From an uncultured Oscillospiraceae bacterium (lineage in GTDB: Bacteria; Bacillota; Clostridia; Oscillospirales; Acutalibacteraceae): a stretch of 64,000 nt of DNA. Every line of letters starts with the position of its first letter. Position 1 is the stretch's first letter. The translations under genes and the position numbers were made by a program. Location of the stretch: the NCBI GenBank assembly GCA_949293315.1, contig CASFCH010000027.1, forward strand, positions 1 through 64,000. The letters are read 5' to 3'. Under the pieces are notes generated by a model. The model had not been told where the DNA came from and searched no databases. It saw only the letters and a list, made by a program, of their open reading frames with translations. This document shows, in pieces, positions 26,173-35,241 of this stretch.

Positions 26173-26694
26173 GTGAAAAAATGTCTGATCGTTGTGGATA
26201 TGCAGGTGGATTTTGTTACCGGGGCGCTCGGAACGCCCGAAGCGGTGCGGATTGTTCCGGCGGTGTGTGACTGTATCCGGCAGGCCGTGGCGGAAAAGGC
26301 GGATATCCTTTACACAATGGATACCCACACAGACGGTTATCTGTCCACGGCGGAGGGGAGGAATCTGCCCGTGCCGCACTGCCTGCAGGGGACGCCGGGC
26401 TGGGCGCTCTGCCCGGAGGTGGCGGCCTGCCTGCCGCCGGATGCGGTCCAGTTTGAAAAGCCAACTTTCGGCTCCCGGGAACTGTTTGCGTATGCCGCAA
26501 GGCGCGGGTATGAGCTTTTGGAGCTCTGCGGCGTATGTACGGATATCTGCGTGATCTCCAATGCGCTGGGGCTCAAGGCGTTCCTGCCGGAGGCAGAGAT
26601 TCACGTGCTCGCATCCGCGTGCGCCGGTGTGACGCCGGAGAGCCATGCGAACGCCCTGCGGAGCATGGCTGCCTGCCAGATTCAAGTGGAATAA
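26173..26694 (+). CDS. Nicotinamidase-like cysteine hydrolase
   Basis: Isochorismatase-fold protein of 174 residues. Catalytic aspartate in IVVDMQVDFVTGALG (~5-19), YTMDTHTDGY (~49-58; metal or substrate side), and catalytic cysteine in CGVCTDICVISNAL (~119-132), the pattern of PncA-type nicotinamidases (nicotinamide to nicotinate for NAD salvage). The ribosome binding site AAAGGAGG (26156-26163) is 9 nt from GTG 26173 but only 3 nt from ATG 26167, so GTG is preferred. Monocistronic. Confidence 0.8.
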   Translation: MKKCLIVVDMQVDFVTGALGTPEAVRIVPAVCDCIRQAVAEKADILYTMDTHTDGYLSTAEGRNLPVPHCLQGTPGWALCPEVAACLPPDAVQFEKPTFGSRELFAYAARRGYELLELCGVCTDICVISNALGLKAFLPEAEIHVLASACAGVTPESHANALRSMAACQIQVE

Positions 26695-26793
26695 TCGCCG
26701 GTCATCAAAAGGCTGGGCGAAATTTCAGATAAATTAAAGACTTACACTCGAGAAAACCCCCTTTTAAAGGGAAATGGCCGCGCGGTAGAGAAA

Positions 26794-26850
26794 AGCCTTC
26801 CCCTTGGGGCGAGATTCTGCGAAAACAAACGGCTCCCCAAGGGAGAGGCT
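26794..26850. repeat. Small palindromic repeat, R1-related
   Basis: AGCCTTCCCCTTGGGG at one end and CCCCAAGGGAGAGGCT at the other form an imperfect inverted repeat. It resembles the ends of family R1. The surrounding 26695-26943 holds no gene. Confidence 0.55.
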
Positions 26851-26943
26851 ACATAAAGAAGTAGTCTTCCTTATATCTTTTTTGTATGTAATATGGTAGT
26901 ATTTATATATCGCTGTATTTTGAAGAAATGGAGGACTTTATTT

Positions 26944-27411
26944 ATGTGCCTAATCTGTGATAGAATTGAAATGATAAAAAGAGGAGACAATCCTTATTTT
27001 GTCAAAGAACTTGAAACCGGTTATGTTGTTATAGGTGATTTTCAGCATTTCAAAGGATATACTTTGTTTTTATGCAAACAGCATAAAACGGAGCTGTTCT
27101 ATCTCGATAAAGAGTATAAGTTGAAATTTCTGGAAGAAATGTCACTTGTAACGGAAGCTGTATATAGGGCTTTTGGCGCAAATAAAATGAACTGTGAACT
27201 TCTCGGAAATGGGGACTCGCATCTTCACTGGCATCTCTTCCCAAGATATAATGGCGATCTTGCAGGTTATGAGTGTGGTCAAAAGGCCGGCCCCGTATGG
27301 TGGTATCCGATAGAAAAAATGAACTCACCCGAAGCAAGACCATCAGATGATGAGCTTGACAAAATGAAAAAAGCATTATCAAAGGAACTCGACCGACTAT
27401 TAACACTATAA
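26944..27411 (+). CDS. HIT-family protein
   Basis: 155 residues with the histidine triad HLHWHLFPR at about residue 98-106, which forms the nucleotide-binding active site of HIT hydrolases/transferases. The N-terminal CLICDRIEMIKRG is typical of CxxC-bearing HIT proteins. Substrate unknown. Coding DNA is much richer in A/T than neighbours and uses AAA, TTT and GAA/ATA codons freely, a sign of recent transfer. ATG 26944 follows GGAGG; repeats lie on both sides. Confidence 0.88.
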   Translation: MCLICDRIEMIKRGDNPYFVKELETGYVVIGDFQHFKGYTLFLCKQHKTELFYLDKEYKLKFLEEMSLVTEAVYRAFGANKMNCELLGNGDSHLHWHLFPRYNGDLAGYECGQKAGPVWWYPIEKMNSPEARPSDDELDKMKKALSKELDRLLTL

Positions 27412-27522
27412 CGAGCTTTGGATTGCGGAAAAGTGCGAGGCTTTATCGCTTGAATCTGAATTGATTCTTAAAAATAAAATCCTGATCTGAACACATGCCG
27501 CCCGGGATCTGTGCACACTTTG

Positions 27523-27739
27523 GTAGGGAACGCCGCCCTCGGCGTTCCGAAAGAGAGACTGGCGGGGAGAAAAAGATTCCGGCAGTCAGCCGGAATCCCG
27601 CAAAGCATAAATATCTGCGTATAAATATCCCTTGTGTAAAGCGAATCTTGGTATTGAGAGAAACTATAATTTCATCTTCTCCATGCCATGTGCGAACCGT
27701 CAATCGGTATTGCGGAACGCTGGGGGCAGCGTTCCCTAC
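27523..27739. repeat. TIR-bounded repeat R2, copy A (217 bp)
   Basis: Left end 27523-27549 (GTAGGGAACGCCGCCCTCGG...) and right end 27713-27739 (...GCAGCGTTCCCTAC) are 27-bp inverted repeats with few differences, and each is itself a hairpin. Inside is CTTGTGTAAAG, shared with the other copies. No transposase. The rest of 27412-28025 holds only the start of homology to 35205-35268 and the terminator below. Confidence 0.75.
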
Positions 27740-27976
27740 AGGGATAGTGCGAAAATTCCCTTTGTCAAAAGAAACCCACTAAGCAGCTTTTAATTCGAAG
27801 AGTGTGATCGTGGGTTATATGTTTTCGCAAGTGTTTTCGGCAAACAAAAGAACTTCTTTATGCAGCATATCCCAAAAGCAAAATTTTTCAGATGCTTACT
27901 AAATATAGACAGTTTTCGGGAGCTTCCATTACGGAGGGTGCCCCCCAGAGGAAGCCGTCTAATTGTTTTACACATC

Positions 27977-28017
27977 AAAGAACCGCCACGTGCGGATGCA
28001 GCACGCGGCGGCTCTTT
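27977..28017 (-). terminator. Terminator after the EEP gene
   Basis: On the minus strand AGAGCCGCCGCGTGC pairs with GCACGTGGCGGTTCT, followed by TTGATG. Located just past the phosphatase stop. Confidence 0.7.
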
Positions 28018-28025
28018 ATATCCTT

Positions 28026-29036
28026 TTATTCAATCTTCAATTCCGCAAACAGGCCGAAGTGGTCGGAGAGGTTGAGCCCCTCATACGGCTGGTCGGCACA
28101 GACGGTGCAGCAGCCCTCCGGCTGCGGCGGCAGGTTGCGCACCAGGATGTGGTCGATGTTGCGCGGCGTGAGTTCGTCCGTCGCCTCCAGCTTTTTGTAG
28201 GGCGAGGCGTATTCCCGCTGCGCGTCCTCCGCGTAAAAGGTGCTCAGGTTCCGGTTAAAGCGGGGATCCCATGTCATTCTGCCGTCGGGTGAGGCGGGGG
28301 AGAGATCGGTGAATCCCGCCTTGAGAAGAGTCTGGATTTCCATCCATCCGGTTTCGGCATTCAGGTCGCCCGCCACAATCAGCGGCGCGCCGTCCGGGAC
28401 ATTCCGGTTCAGGAATTCCAGCAGCCGCCTTGATTCCGTCATACGCATGGATGCGCCGTCGCTCAGCTTTCGTCCGGCGCGGAACATCTGCCGGCGGCCG
28501 CAGTGCATCTGTGCCGCATATCCCTCCAGCAGCCGCCGGTTTTCCGGTCCATCATCCGGCGCAGCGGTAAAGTGCGTCCCGCAGAAGTAGCAATCCTTCC
28601 CGCCCGGTGTGCAGAAGCGGATCAGAAGCGCCTGCGTCAGGTTGTCAAAGTGGAAAGAGAACGTATTTCCACAATAGCCGTTCCCACCCAGGTGCGCCCT
28701 GCCGATCCATTCGGCGTGCAGCGAGGGACGGGCGAAGATCCCGTCCCCCTCGCGGAGGTTCAGCGGAAAGCCGACCCGCCCGACCCGCACGCCGGCGACG
28801 CCCATGTGGACAAAGGAATCGTATCCGGTGGCGTTTTTGATCTGCCGTTCCCGCGAAAAAAGCGGGTTGAGCTCCCCGAGCGCCAGAAGATCCGGCTGCA
28901 GCCGATCGAGCTCATGCAGGAGGCCTTCAAAACGTTTTTCACGAATCGGAGCGGGCTCATACTCCTCCAATCGGATCAGCCCGTTATACCGGAACCCCGA
29001 CCAGACGTTGAGGGTGAAAATACGGATCGTCTCCAT
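28026..29036 (-). CDS. Endonuclease/exonuclease/phosphatase-family protein
   Basis: 336 residues with the EEP fold: TLNVWSG (~8-14, metal asparagine), LLALGELNPLF (~50-60, glutamate), CGTHFTAAPDD (~152-162), VAGDLNAETGWMEIQ (~222-236) and LSDHFGLFAEL (~322-332), the DNase I-like metal and catalytic residues. It may act on sugar or nucleotide phosphates, or nucleic acid; no signal peptide is seen. It lies 2 bp after the FGGY kinase and is transcribed with it, hinting at a phosphatase role in the same pathway. Confidence 0.82.
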   Translation of the reverse strand: METIRIFTLNVWSGFRYNGLIRLEEYEPAPIREKRFEGLLHELDRLQPDLLALGELNPLFSRERQIKNATGYDSFVHMGVAGVRVGRVGFPLNLREGDGIFARPSLHAEWIGRAHLGGNGYCGNTFSFHFDNLTQALLIRFCTPGGKDCYFCGTHFTAAPDDGPENRRLLEGYAAQMHCGRRQMFRAGRKLSDGASMRMTESRRLLEFLNRNVPDGAPLIVAGDLNAETGWMEIQTLLKAGFTDLSPASPDGRMTWDPRFNRNLSTFYAEDAQREYASPYKKLEATDELTPRNIDHILVRNLPPQPEGCCTVCADQPYEGLNLSDHFGLFAELKIE

Positions 29037-29038
29037 AA

Positions 29039-30634
29039 TCAGCCGTTCATGGCGGCAAAGTTTGCCCGGTTGGCCTTGTACAGCGCGCAGAAGGTCTTGT
29101 AGTTCTTATCATACACCGGCTTGACGGACGGATCGGGGCGGAACGTCTTGACTGCGGGGATCAGCTTTTTCGCATCCTGCACCCGATCGATCACGCCGTT
29201 TGAAACCGCCACAAGCACGGCCGCACCCAGCGCGCCGACATTCTGCGGCGATTCGACCGTCTCGACCGTCTTGCCCAGACAGTCGGCCAGGATCTGGCAC
29301 GTCACGTCGGACAGCGCGCCGCCGCCGACAAAGCGGATCACATCGGAGGTCCTCGTCTTTTTCTCCTCCGTCTCCATAAACCAGCGCATGTGGTAGACGA
29401 CGCCCTCCGTCACGGCGCGGATCAGCTCCGTCTTGCCCGTCTCCAGGCTGATGTTGAAGAACATGCCGCGGGCGTTCGGATCCTCAAACGGGCAGCGGTT
29501 GCCGTGCAGCCAGGGGGTGAAGATCACGCCGCCTGCGCCGGCCGGAATGCTGTTGATGACCTCGGACATATAGTCGTACAGGCTCTCATAGATCGTCTCC
29601 TGGGATTCGGCGACGTTCTTCTTCTCCAGATAGATATCGATCTCGTCAAGCGCGAGGTGATCCTTCACCCACTCGAGGCATTTGCCCGCCGTCTCCAGCT
29701 CGGCAAAGTAGTTATAGCAGCCGGGGACTGCCCCGACAGTCGCGGCGATCATGGCGCTCGCATCCACCATGCTCTTATCCACCACGGTGGAGACCCAGCC
29801 GGAGGTGCCGCAGTAGATGTGCGTGTCGCCCAGATTGACGCTGCCCGCGCCGACGCCGATCAGCGAGGCGTCGCCGCCGCCGCCGAAGACCGAGGTCCCC
29901 GGCTTGAGCCCGAGCTCCGCCGCGGCCTTTTCCGTCAGCCCGCCTGCCCAGTCGGTGCAGGCGATGATGCGGGGCATATGCGCCGGATTGACGCCGAGCA
30001 TTTTCATCACGGAGGTGCTCCAGCAGTGCTTGTGGATATCATACATCAGCGCGGCGAAGGCGGAGTCCTCCGTCATGACGAATTCACCCGTCATGCGGCA
30101 GATGATGTACTCCTTGACGTCCAGCCACTTATACACCTTTGCGAAGACGTCCGGCTCATGATTTTTGACCCAGTTGTACTTCCAGACGGGGTCCTTGACG
30201 CTCGCCGCCACGGCGCCGGTGGCCTTGAGGGATTTGAGCAGCTTGACAATGTTGGCCCCGGCGATCTGCGGACCATAGGCCAGCCCCTTTTTCAGCTCCT
30301 CCTTGGCGCGCTGGTCCATGTAGCTCATGGCGCGGCGCACGGCATTTCCGTCCTTGTCGACGAGGACAAGGCCCTGCATCTGGGAGCAGAACGAGATGCC
30401 GGAGATCCGATCGGCCGGGACCGGACTCTTCGCCATCAGGCGGGAGGTCGTCTGGCAGATGGCGTCCCACCACTCGTCCGGATCCTGCTCAGCCCCGCCG
30501 TCCTCCAGAACGTAGAGCCGGTAGCCCTGCATCTCGGCGGCCGCCAGCCTGATGGTATCCGATACCTCGAACAGGCAGGTCTTGACCCCTGTTGTTCCGA
30601 TATCATAGGCGATCACATACAGCTTTTCTTTCAT
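29039..30634 (-). CDS. FGGY-family carbohydrate kinase
   Basis: 531 residues, ATP-dependent sugar or polyol kinase of the xylulokinase/gluconokinase group. N-terminal phosphate loop AYDIGTTGVKTCLFEV (~9-24), substrate region SFCSQMQGLVLVDKDG (~100-115), second ATP domain GGGDASLIGVGAG (~257-269), and FVGGGALSDVTCQILAD (~430-446). The substrate cannot be told from sequence. In an operon with the TetR regulator (4 bp upstream) and the EEP gene. Confidence 0.88.
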   Translation of the reverse strand: MKEKLYVIAYDIGTTGVKTCLFEVSDTIRLAAAEMQGYRLYVLEDGGAEQDPDEWWDAICQTTSRLMAKSPVPADRISGISFCSQMQGLVLVDKDGNAVRRAMSYMDQRAKEELKKGLAYGPQIAGANIVKLLKSLKATGAVAASVKDPVWKYNWVKNHEPDVFAKVYKWLDVKEYIICRMTGEFVMTEDSAFAALMYDIHKHCWSTSVMKMLGVNPAHMPRIIACTDWAGGLTEKAAAELGLKPGTSVFGGGGDASLIGVGAGSVNLGDTHIYCGTSGWVSTVVDKSMVDASAMIAATVGAVPGCYNYFAELETAGKCLEWVKDHLALDEIDIYLEKKNVAESQETIYESLYDYMSEVINSIPAGAGGVIFTPWLHGNRCPFEDPNARGMFFNISLETGKTELIRAVTEGVVYHMRWFMETEEKKTRTSDVIRFVGGGALSDVTCQILADCLGKTVETVESPQNVGALGAAVLVAVSNGVIDRVQDAKKLIPAVKTFRPDPSVKPVYDKNYKTFCALYKANRANFAAMNG

Positions 30635-30638
30635 AAAT

Positions 30639-31295
30639 CTATTCCTCCTGCTTTTGCAGCGCAGATTTTACGAACCTGACAATCTGGTCTACCACAAAGT
30701 CGTCCCGCCCGAGGATGTCCTCCCCCGCGTACACGCGAAAGCGCTCCTCATAATACTCGCATGCGTAGGAAAACTGCAGAGCCATAAAAATATTGTCCAG
30801 CGCAAAGGCCGCCATGCCGGCGTCGATATCCGCCCGGATCTCCCCGCGCTCCTGTCCCTGACGGATCAGCCGGGTATAGATCCCCGCGGAGACGCTCTCC
30901 ATCTCATGGGCAATCTCCCGCGCGAGGGAGGCGTTTTCCTGTGCCGCGATCCCGCCGTAGAGGCGGATCAGCGCACTGTCGCGCGAGGTCTCCTGGATGG
31001 AGCGGATCACGGATTCCAGCTTGCTGAGAATGGGCTTGTCGGATTCATACACCCCTTCCAGCGTCCGCTCAAGCTCGCGGATCCCCGCCTGCACAACGGT
31101 TAAAAAAAGCTCCCGTTTGGTGTCAAAATATTTATAGATGGAGCCGACGCTCACGCCGGCCCGCTTGGCGATCAGGTTGATATTTGTATTTTCAAATCCG
31201 TTTTCGGAAAATTCGCGCGTCGCGACGGCGAGGATTTTCTCCCGCTTTTGGGCGGGGATCTTTAAAAAGGTCGGTTTGCAGTGTGTCTGATTCAT
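30639..31295 (-). CDS. TetR-family transcriptional regulator
   Basis: 218 residues. N-terminal helix-turn-helix (ENGFENTNINLIAKRAGV and SVGSIYKYFDTKRELF, ~31-65) and an alpha-helical ligand domain. It heads the kinase-EEP operon and faces the aminotransferase-aldolase operon. Two similar palindromes in the gap suggest it controls both directions. ATG 31295 follows AGGAGGGA. Confidence 0.93.
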   Translation of the reverse strand: MNQTHCKPTFLKIPAQKREKILAVATREFSENGFENTNINLIAKRAGVSVGSIYKYFDTKRELFLTVVQAGIRELERTLEGVYESDKPILSKLESVIRSIQETSRDSALIRLYGGIAAQENASLAREIAHEMESVSAGIYTRLIRQGQERGEIRADIDAGMAAFALDNIFMALQFSYACEYYEERFRVYAGEDILGRDDFVVDQIVRFVKSALQKQEE

Positions 31296-31317
31296 GCGTC
31301 CCTCCTGTATACCTGGG

Positions 31318-31333
31318 GTGAGCCGGTGCTCAC
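31318..31333. promoter_or_regulatory. Candidate TetR operator 1
   Basis: GTGAGC-CGGT-GCTCAC, a perfect 6-4-6 inverted repeat, 22 bp before the tetR start. Confidence 0.55.
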
Positions 31334-31420
31334 TTGCCTTTTATTTTAACATATACGCCGGAAGGTGTACATGACAATGTTGACTAAAAAATGGCTCTTT
31401 TTTTTGGCACAAAAAGCCCT

Positions 31421-31471
31421 TTCCACCCCTGCGGAAATATGATATACTGATAAAGTGAGCGGCGATTCACC
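31421..31471 (+). promoter_or_regulatory. Aminotransferase operon promoter and operator 2
   Basis: TTTCCA (31421-31426), 17 bp, TATACT (31444-31449) with a TG extension. GTGAGC-GGCG-ATTCAC (31456-31471) lies at the likely start of transcription and has the same 6-4-6 design and left arm as operator 1. Confidence 0.6.
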
Positions 31472-31553
31472 GTTTTTGCGGATCTCCGCCCGGCCGAAAT
31501 CTCTACAGAGCGATTTTTTGCAAATTAAATTATATAAACAGGAGGTAACACAA

Positions 31554-33032
31554 ATGGACAACCGCTTTGCAATCTCGGAGTACAATGATGCGGCAGCCGT
31601 CACCAAGCAGCTCGACGAGCTGATCAAAAAGCCGCCGTATATCATTGCCCCGGACAAACTGAAAGAGTACGAGGACGAATACTACGCGAAAAAGTGCCAG
31701 AAGTCCAAGGCCATGATCGAAGAGGCCAAGAACTACATCCCCGGCGGCGTGCAGCATAATCTGGCGTTCAACTATCCGTTCCCGCTGGTGTTCACCAAGG
31801 CGGAGGGCGCCAAGCTGTACGACATCGACGGCAACGAGTACTACGACTTCCTTCAGGCGGGCGGCCCCACGGTGCTCGGCTCCAACCCGAAAGTCGTGCG
31901 CGATCAGGTGATCGATCTGCTCAACACCGGAAGCCCCTCCACCGGCCTGTTCCACGAGTTTGAGTATAAGCTGGCCAAGAAGATCTGCGACAGCGTGCCA
32001 AATGTGCAGATGTTCCGTATGCTCAACTCCGGCTCCGAGGCGTGCATGGTGGCGATCCGTATCGCCCGCCTGGCCACCAAGAAGAAGAACATCGTCAAGA
32101 TGGGCGGCGCCTATCACGGCTGGAGCGATCAGCTGGGCTACGGCATCCGGATCCCGGGCTCCAAGTTCACCCAGGCGCACGGCGTGCCGCTGTACATCTT
32201 CAAGCATACGCAGGAATTTTTCCCGAACGATCTCGACGCGCTGGAGCGCGTGCTGCGCAGGAACCAGTTCTACGGCGGTACGGCGGCCGTCATGATCGAG
32301 CCGGTAGGCCCCGAGAGCGGCACCCGTCCGCTGGATAAGGACTTCAACAAGGGCGTGGAGCGCCTGTGCCGCAAGTACGGCGCCCTGCTGATCTTCGATG
32401 AGGTCGTCACCGGCTTCCGCATCGGCATGGCCGGCGCGCAGGGCTACTTTGGCGTGTCCCCCGACCTGACCATCTTCGGCAAGGTCATCGCCGGCGGCTA
32501 TCCGGGCGCGGGCGGCGTCGGCGGCAAGAAGGAGTACATGAAGTATCTGGCCGCCGGGATCCAGACGGGCGACAAGGTCCATAAGGCACTCGTCGGCGGC
32601 ACGATGGCTGCGACTCCCATCAGCTGCGTAGCTGGTTATTACACCCTGGAGGAGATCGAAAAGCAGAACGCCTGCCAGAAGGCCGGCCAGATGGGCGACA
32701 GGATCACCAAGGGCCTTCAGGAGATCATCAAAAAGCGCAACCTTCCGTTCGTTGCGTTCAACCAGGGGTCCATCTGCCACCTCGAGACGGTCGGCACGAT
32801 GCACTTTGCCATCAACTGGAAGAAGCCGTGGCAGATTCCGCACATCCTCGACGAGACGAGCATCCGCAAGAAGGAAATGGAGCACTACGGCGCCGCCTAT
32901 ATGGCGGAGGGCCTTGTGACGCTGGCCGGCAGCCGCCTGTACACCAGCGCCGCCTATACCGAGGAGATGATCGACGACGCGCTGGCCCGCTTTGACCGCG
33001 TGTTTGAGAACATCACCGTCATGCAGAAATAA
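31554..33032 (+). CDS. Class III aminotransferase, GSA-aminomutase-like
   Basis: 492-residue PLP enzyme similar to glutamate-1-semialdehyde aminomutase and related aminotransferases. GSEACMVAIRIARLAT (~160-175; phosphate region), GGAYHGWSDQLGYGI (~183-197), the aspartate in LLIFDEVVTGFRIGMAG (~280-296) and the PLP lysine in FGKVIAGGYPGAGGVGG (~307-323). No hemL neighbours (no haem genes), so tetrapyrrole synthesis is unlikely; a role in degrading an amino sugar, amino alcohol or amino-polyol is inferred from the aldolase and kinase nearby. ATG 31554 follows AGGAGGT. Confidence 0.85.
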   Translation: MDNRFAISEYNDAAAVTKQLDELIKKPPYIIAPDKLKEYEDEYYAKKCQKSKAMIEEAKNYIPGGVQHNLAFNYPFPLVFTKAEGAKLYDIDGNEYYDFLQAGGPTVLGSNPKVVRDQVIDLLNTGSPSTGLFHEFEYKLAKKICDSVPNVQMFRMLNSGSEACMVAIRIARLATKKKNIVKMGGAYHGWSDQLGYGIRIPGSKFTQAHGVPLYIFKHTQEFFPNDLDALERVLRRNQFYGGTAAVMIEPVGPESGTRPLDKDFNKGVERLCRKYGALLIFDEVVTGFRIGMAGAQGYFGVSPDLTIFGKVIAGGYPGAGGVGGKKEYMKYLAAGIQTGDKVHKALVGGTMAATPISCVAGYYTLEEIEKQNACQKAGQMGDRITKGLQEIIKKRNLPFVAFNQGSICHLETVGTMHFAINWKKPWQIPHILDETSIRKKEMEHYGAAYMAEGLVTLAGSRLYTSAAYTEEMIDDALARFDRVFENITVMQK

Positions 33033-33128
33033 GCAGGCACCTGTATGGATTTTACTGCGGGCCCGCCCGTCCGGGCGGGCCCGTTCCCCATTCAGGGCGT
33101 CAATTTACCGCAAAGGAGAATTTCAGAT

Positions 33129-34349
33129 ATGGATATGGAGCTTCAACAGGCGCGCGAGCTCGTCATTGAGGCCGGTAAAAAGCTGGTCGAGACAGGGCTG
33201 ATCGCGCGCACGTGGGGCAACGTCAGCTGCCGCGTCAATGACAGGCAGTTTGTCATCACGCCCAGCGGCCGCGCCTATGAGACGCTGACGCCGGAGGAGA
33301 TCGTCCTGGTCAATATAGCGGACTGCTCCTATGACGGCGACGTCAAGCCCTCCTCCGAAAAGGGCATCCACGCCGAGTGCTACAAGCTGCGCTCAAATGT
33401 CAACTTTGTCATTCACACGCACCAGTTCAACGCCTCCATCATCAGCGCGATTGGCTGCGATATCAATAATATCACCGGCAGAAGCGCGGAGATCCTCGGG
33501 GATAACGTCCCCATGGCCGCCTATGGGCTGCCCGGGACGGGCAAGCTGAAGGCCGGCGTTGTCGCCGCCTTTACGCGCAGTGACAGCAAGGCCGCCATCA
33601 TGCGCCACCATGGCGCGGTGTGTGTGGGGGAATCGTATGAGGACGCCTTTGCCGTGGCCAATGAACTCGAGAAGGTGTGCGCGCAGTTTCTGCTGAAAAA
33701 ATGCGCCGGCCTCACCTGCACCGCGGCCGACACCTGGGAGAGCGTGCGCGATTACTTCCTGGCGAACCGTCAGGCAAAGGGAAAGGATGCGCGCGAGGTC
33801 TGCGCATATGACAGCGTTCGGGACTCCGGGATCTTCAACCTGCTCAATCAGGATGGAGAGGTCGTCGGGACGATCGACCTGAAAACGGGAAAGGCGCTTG
33901 TGGGCGAGTGCCCGCCCGAGGCGGATCTCCACTGCGCCGTCTACAACCGGCGGAAGGATATCAACGCCATCCTGCACACCAAGGACGGGGACGTCGTCGC
34001 CGTCTCTCACATCGGCCGCACGATCAAGCCGCTGCTGGACGATTTTGCACAGATCTGCGGCGCCACGGTGCGCTGCGCGCGCTTTGATCCCAAATCCACC
34101 CTGGCCACGGCGGGCAAGGCTGCGCGGGCGCTGCGCGGCCGCGACGCCGTGCTGCTCAAGGATAACGGCGCGCTGTGCTGCGGCTCTAATGAATACGACG
34201 CGCACGCGGTGCGTATGATCGTGGAAAAGCAGTGCAAATCCATGGTGGGCGCCGCCCTGTTCGGCAAGCCGAAGGCCATCAATCCGATCGAGACGCGCCT
34301 GATGCGGCTGGTGTACAAGATGAAGTATTCCAAGCAGAAAAATAAATAA
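33129..34349 (+). CDS. Class II aldolase/adducin protein with tandem domains
   Basis: 406 residues. The first domain (~1-215) is a fuculose-phosphate-aldolase-like fold with metal histidines in VIHTHQFNAS (~95-104) and MRHHGAVCVGESYEDAF (~158-174) and the acid in SSEKGIHAECYK (~76-87). The second (~225-395) repeats the fold but reads LHTKDGDVV and LLKDNGALCCGSNEYDAH at the same places, losing metal ligands. The first domain may therefore be catalytic and the second structural or regulatory. It follows the aminotransferase by 96 bp. ATG 33129 follows AAAGGAG. Confidence 0.85.
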   Translation: MDMELQQARELVIEAGKKLVETGLIARTWGNVSCRVNDRQFVITPSGRAYETLTPEEIVLVNIADCSYDGDVKPSSEKGIHAECYKLRSNVNFVIHTHQFNASIISAIGCDINNITGRSAEILGDNVPMAAYGLPGTGKLKAGVVAAFTRSDSKAAIMRHHGAVCVGESYEDAFAVANELEKVCAQFLLKKCAGLTCTAADTWESVRDYFLANRQAKGKDAREVCAYDSVRDSGIFNLLNQDGEVVGTIDLKTGKALVGECPPEADLHCAVYNRRKDINAILHTKDGDVVAVSHIGRTIKPLLDDFAQICGATVRCARFDPKSTLATAGKAARALRGRDAVLLKDNGALCCGSNEYDAHAVRMIVEKQCKSMVGAALFGKPKAINPIETRLMRLVYKMKYSKQKNK

Positions 34350-34515
34350 AGAGAGATCGCCAAGGTTCTGTTGTAAATAGAATACGACAGAAATCGAGAT
34401 TCGCGCGCCGGCCTCCCTTACACAGGGGGGCCTTTTATCCGCGCAGCGGACATTTCTCCTAAAAGGGGAATCGCCCTCAAGGGGAAGCCGATGTTTATTA
34501 GTACAGACCATTTAA

Positions 34516-34651
34516 GCCTTCCCCTCGAGGGGAAGGGGGACCGCTTGCGGTGGATGAGGTGGATTCTGCGGGTTATGCCGAGTTTCTGTAATCCGCAGGC
34601 CTTCCACCTCATCAGTCAGCTTCGCTGACAGCTTCCCCTCAAGGGGAAGCC
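34516..34651 (+). repeat. R1 repeat, full copy (136 bp)
   Basis: Opens with CTTCCCCTCGAGGGGAAG and closes with CTTCCCCTCAAGGGGAAG; inner arms TGGATGAGGTGGA and TCCACCTCATCA are inverted. The other copy is at 1-112. Partial related palindromes lie at 34430-34490 and 34690-34755. No gene is seen from 34350 to 35625. Confidence 0.75.
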
Positions 34652-34788
34652 AGTATTTGTTTCTGCGAATTCTTTGCCGTCTCCCGCAGGCGGAACCCTT
34701 TGTCCGCTTGGCAGACATTTTCCCTGATAGGGGAATTTCCCTCAAGGGGAAGCAAAAAAGGTGCAGCACGAAAGTTTGTACAATCCTC

Positions 34789-35150
34789 GTAGGGAACGCC
34801 GCCGCGTCGTCGCGGACTGCATATCGCTTGGAACGCCGTTCCGACGGAACGTCATTCCGCGCTTATTCCGTCGCTCCTCCTTGCCGCAAAAAGTTCCGCT
34901 TGCTGCGTCTGTTCGCTTGCAAGCGCGCTCACGACGTCTCCGCGGCGCTATCAATTTTTTGCGGGGCTGACGGGGAGCAGATGGACGCCGCTGTCTACCG
35001 GAATCCCCCCAGGCGCACATCCGCGTGCAGGTATCCCTTGTGTAAAGAAAAAGGCTTGAATTTTAGGAAAATTTTCAATTTCATCTTTTTCAGGGGCATT
35101 CCGCGAACCGTTCATCTGTGCAGCGGAACGCTGAGGGCAGCGTTCCCTAC
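34789..35150. repeat. TIR-bounded repeat R2, copy B (362 bp)
   Basis: Starts GTAGGGAACGCCGCC and ends at 35124-35150 with the same right terminal repeat as copies A and C. The left arm is interrupted by extra sequence, making this copy longer. CCCTTGTGTAAAGAAAAAGG and GAATTTTAGGA inside match copy C. Confidence 0.7.
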
Positions 35151-35241
35151 GGGATGGTGCAAAAAGGAAGCGTACGCCTCAAAAATCCCCTGTGTAAAGC
35201 CGGATTTGAACACACGCCGCCCAAAGTATGTGCACACTTTC

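Noticed and set aside
31554-33032. hemL (haem synthesis) for the aminotransferase
   Set aside because: The fold is similar, but there are no other haem genes, the length (492) exceeds usual HemL, and the neighbours are sugar-degradation genes.
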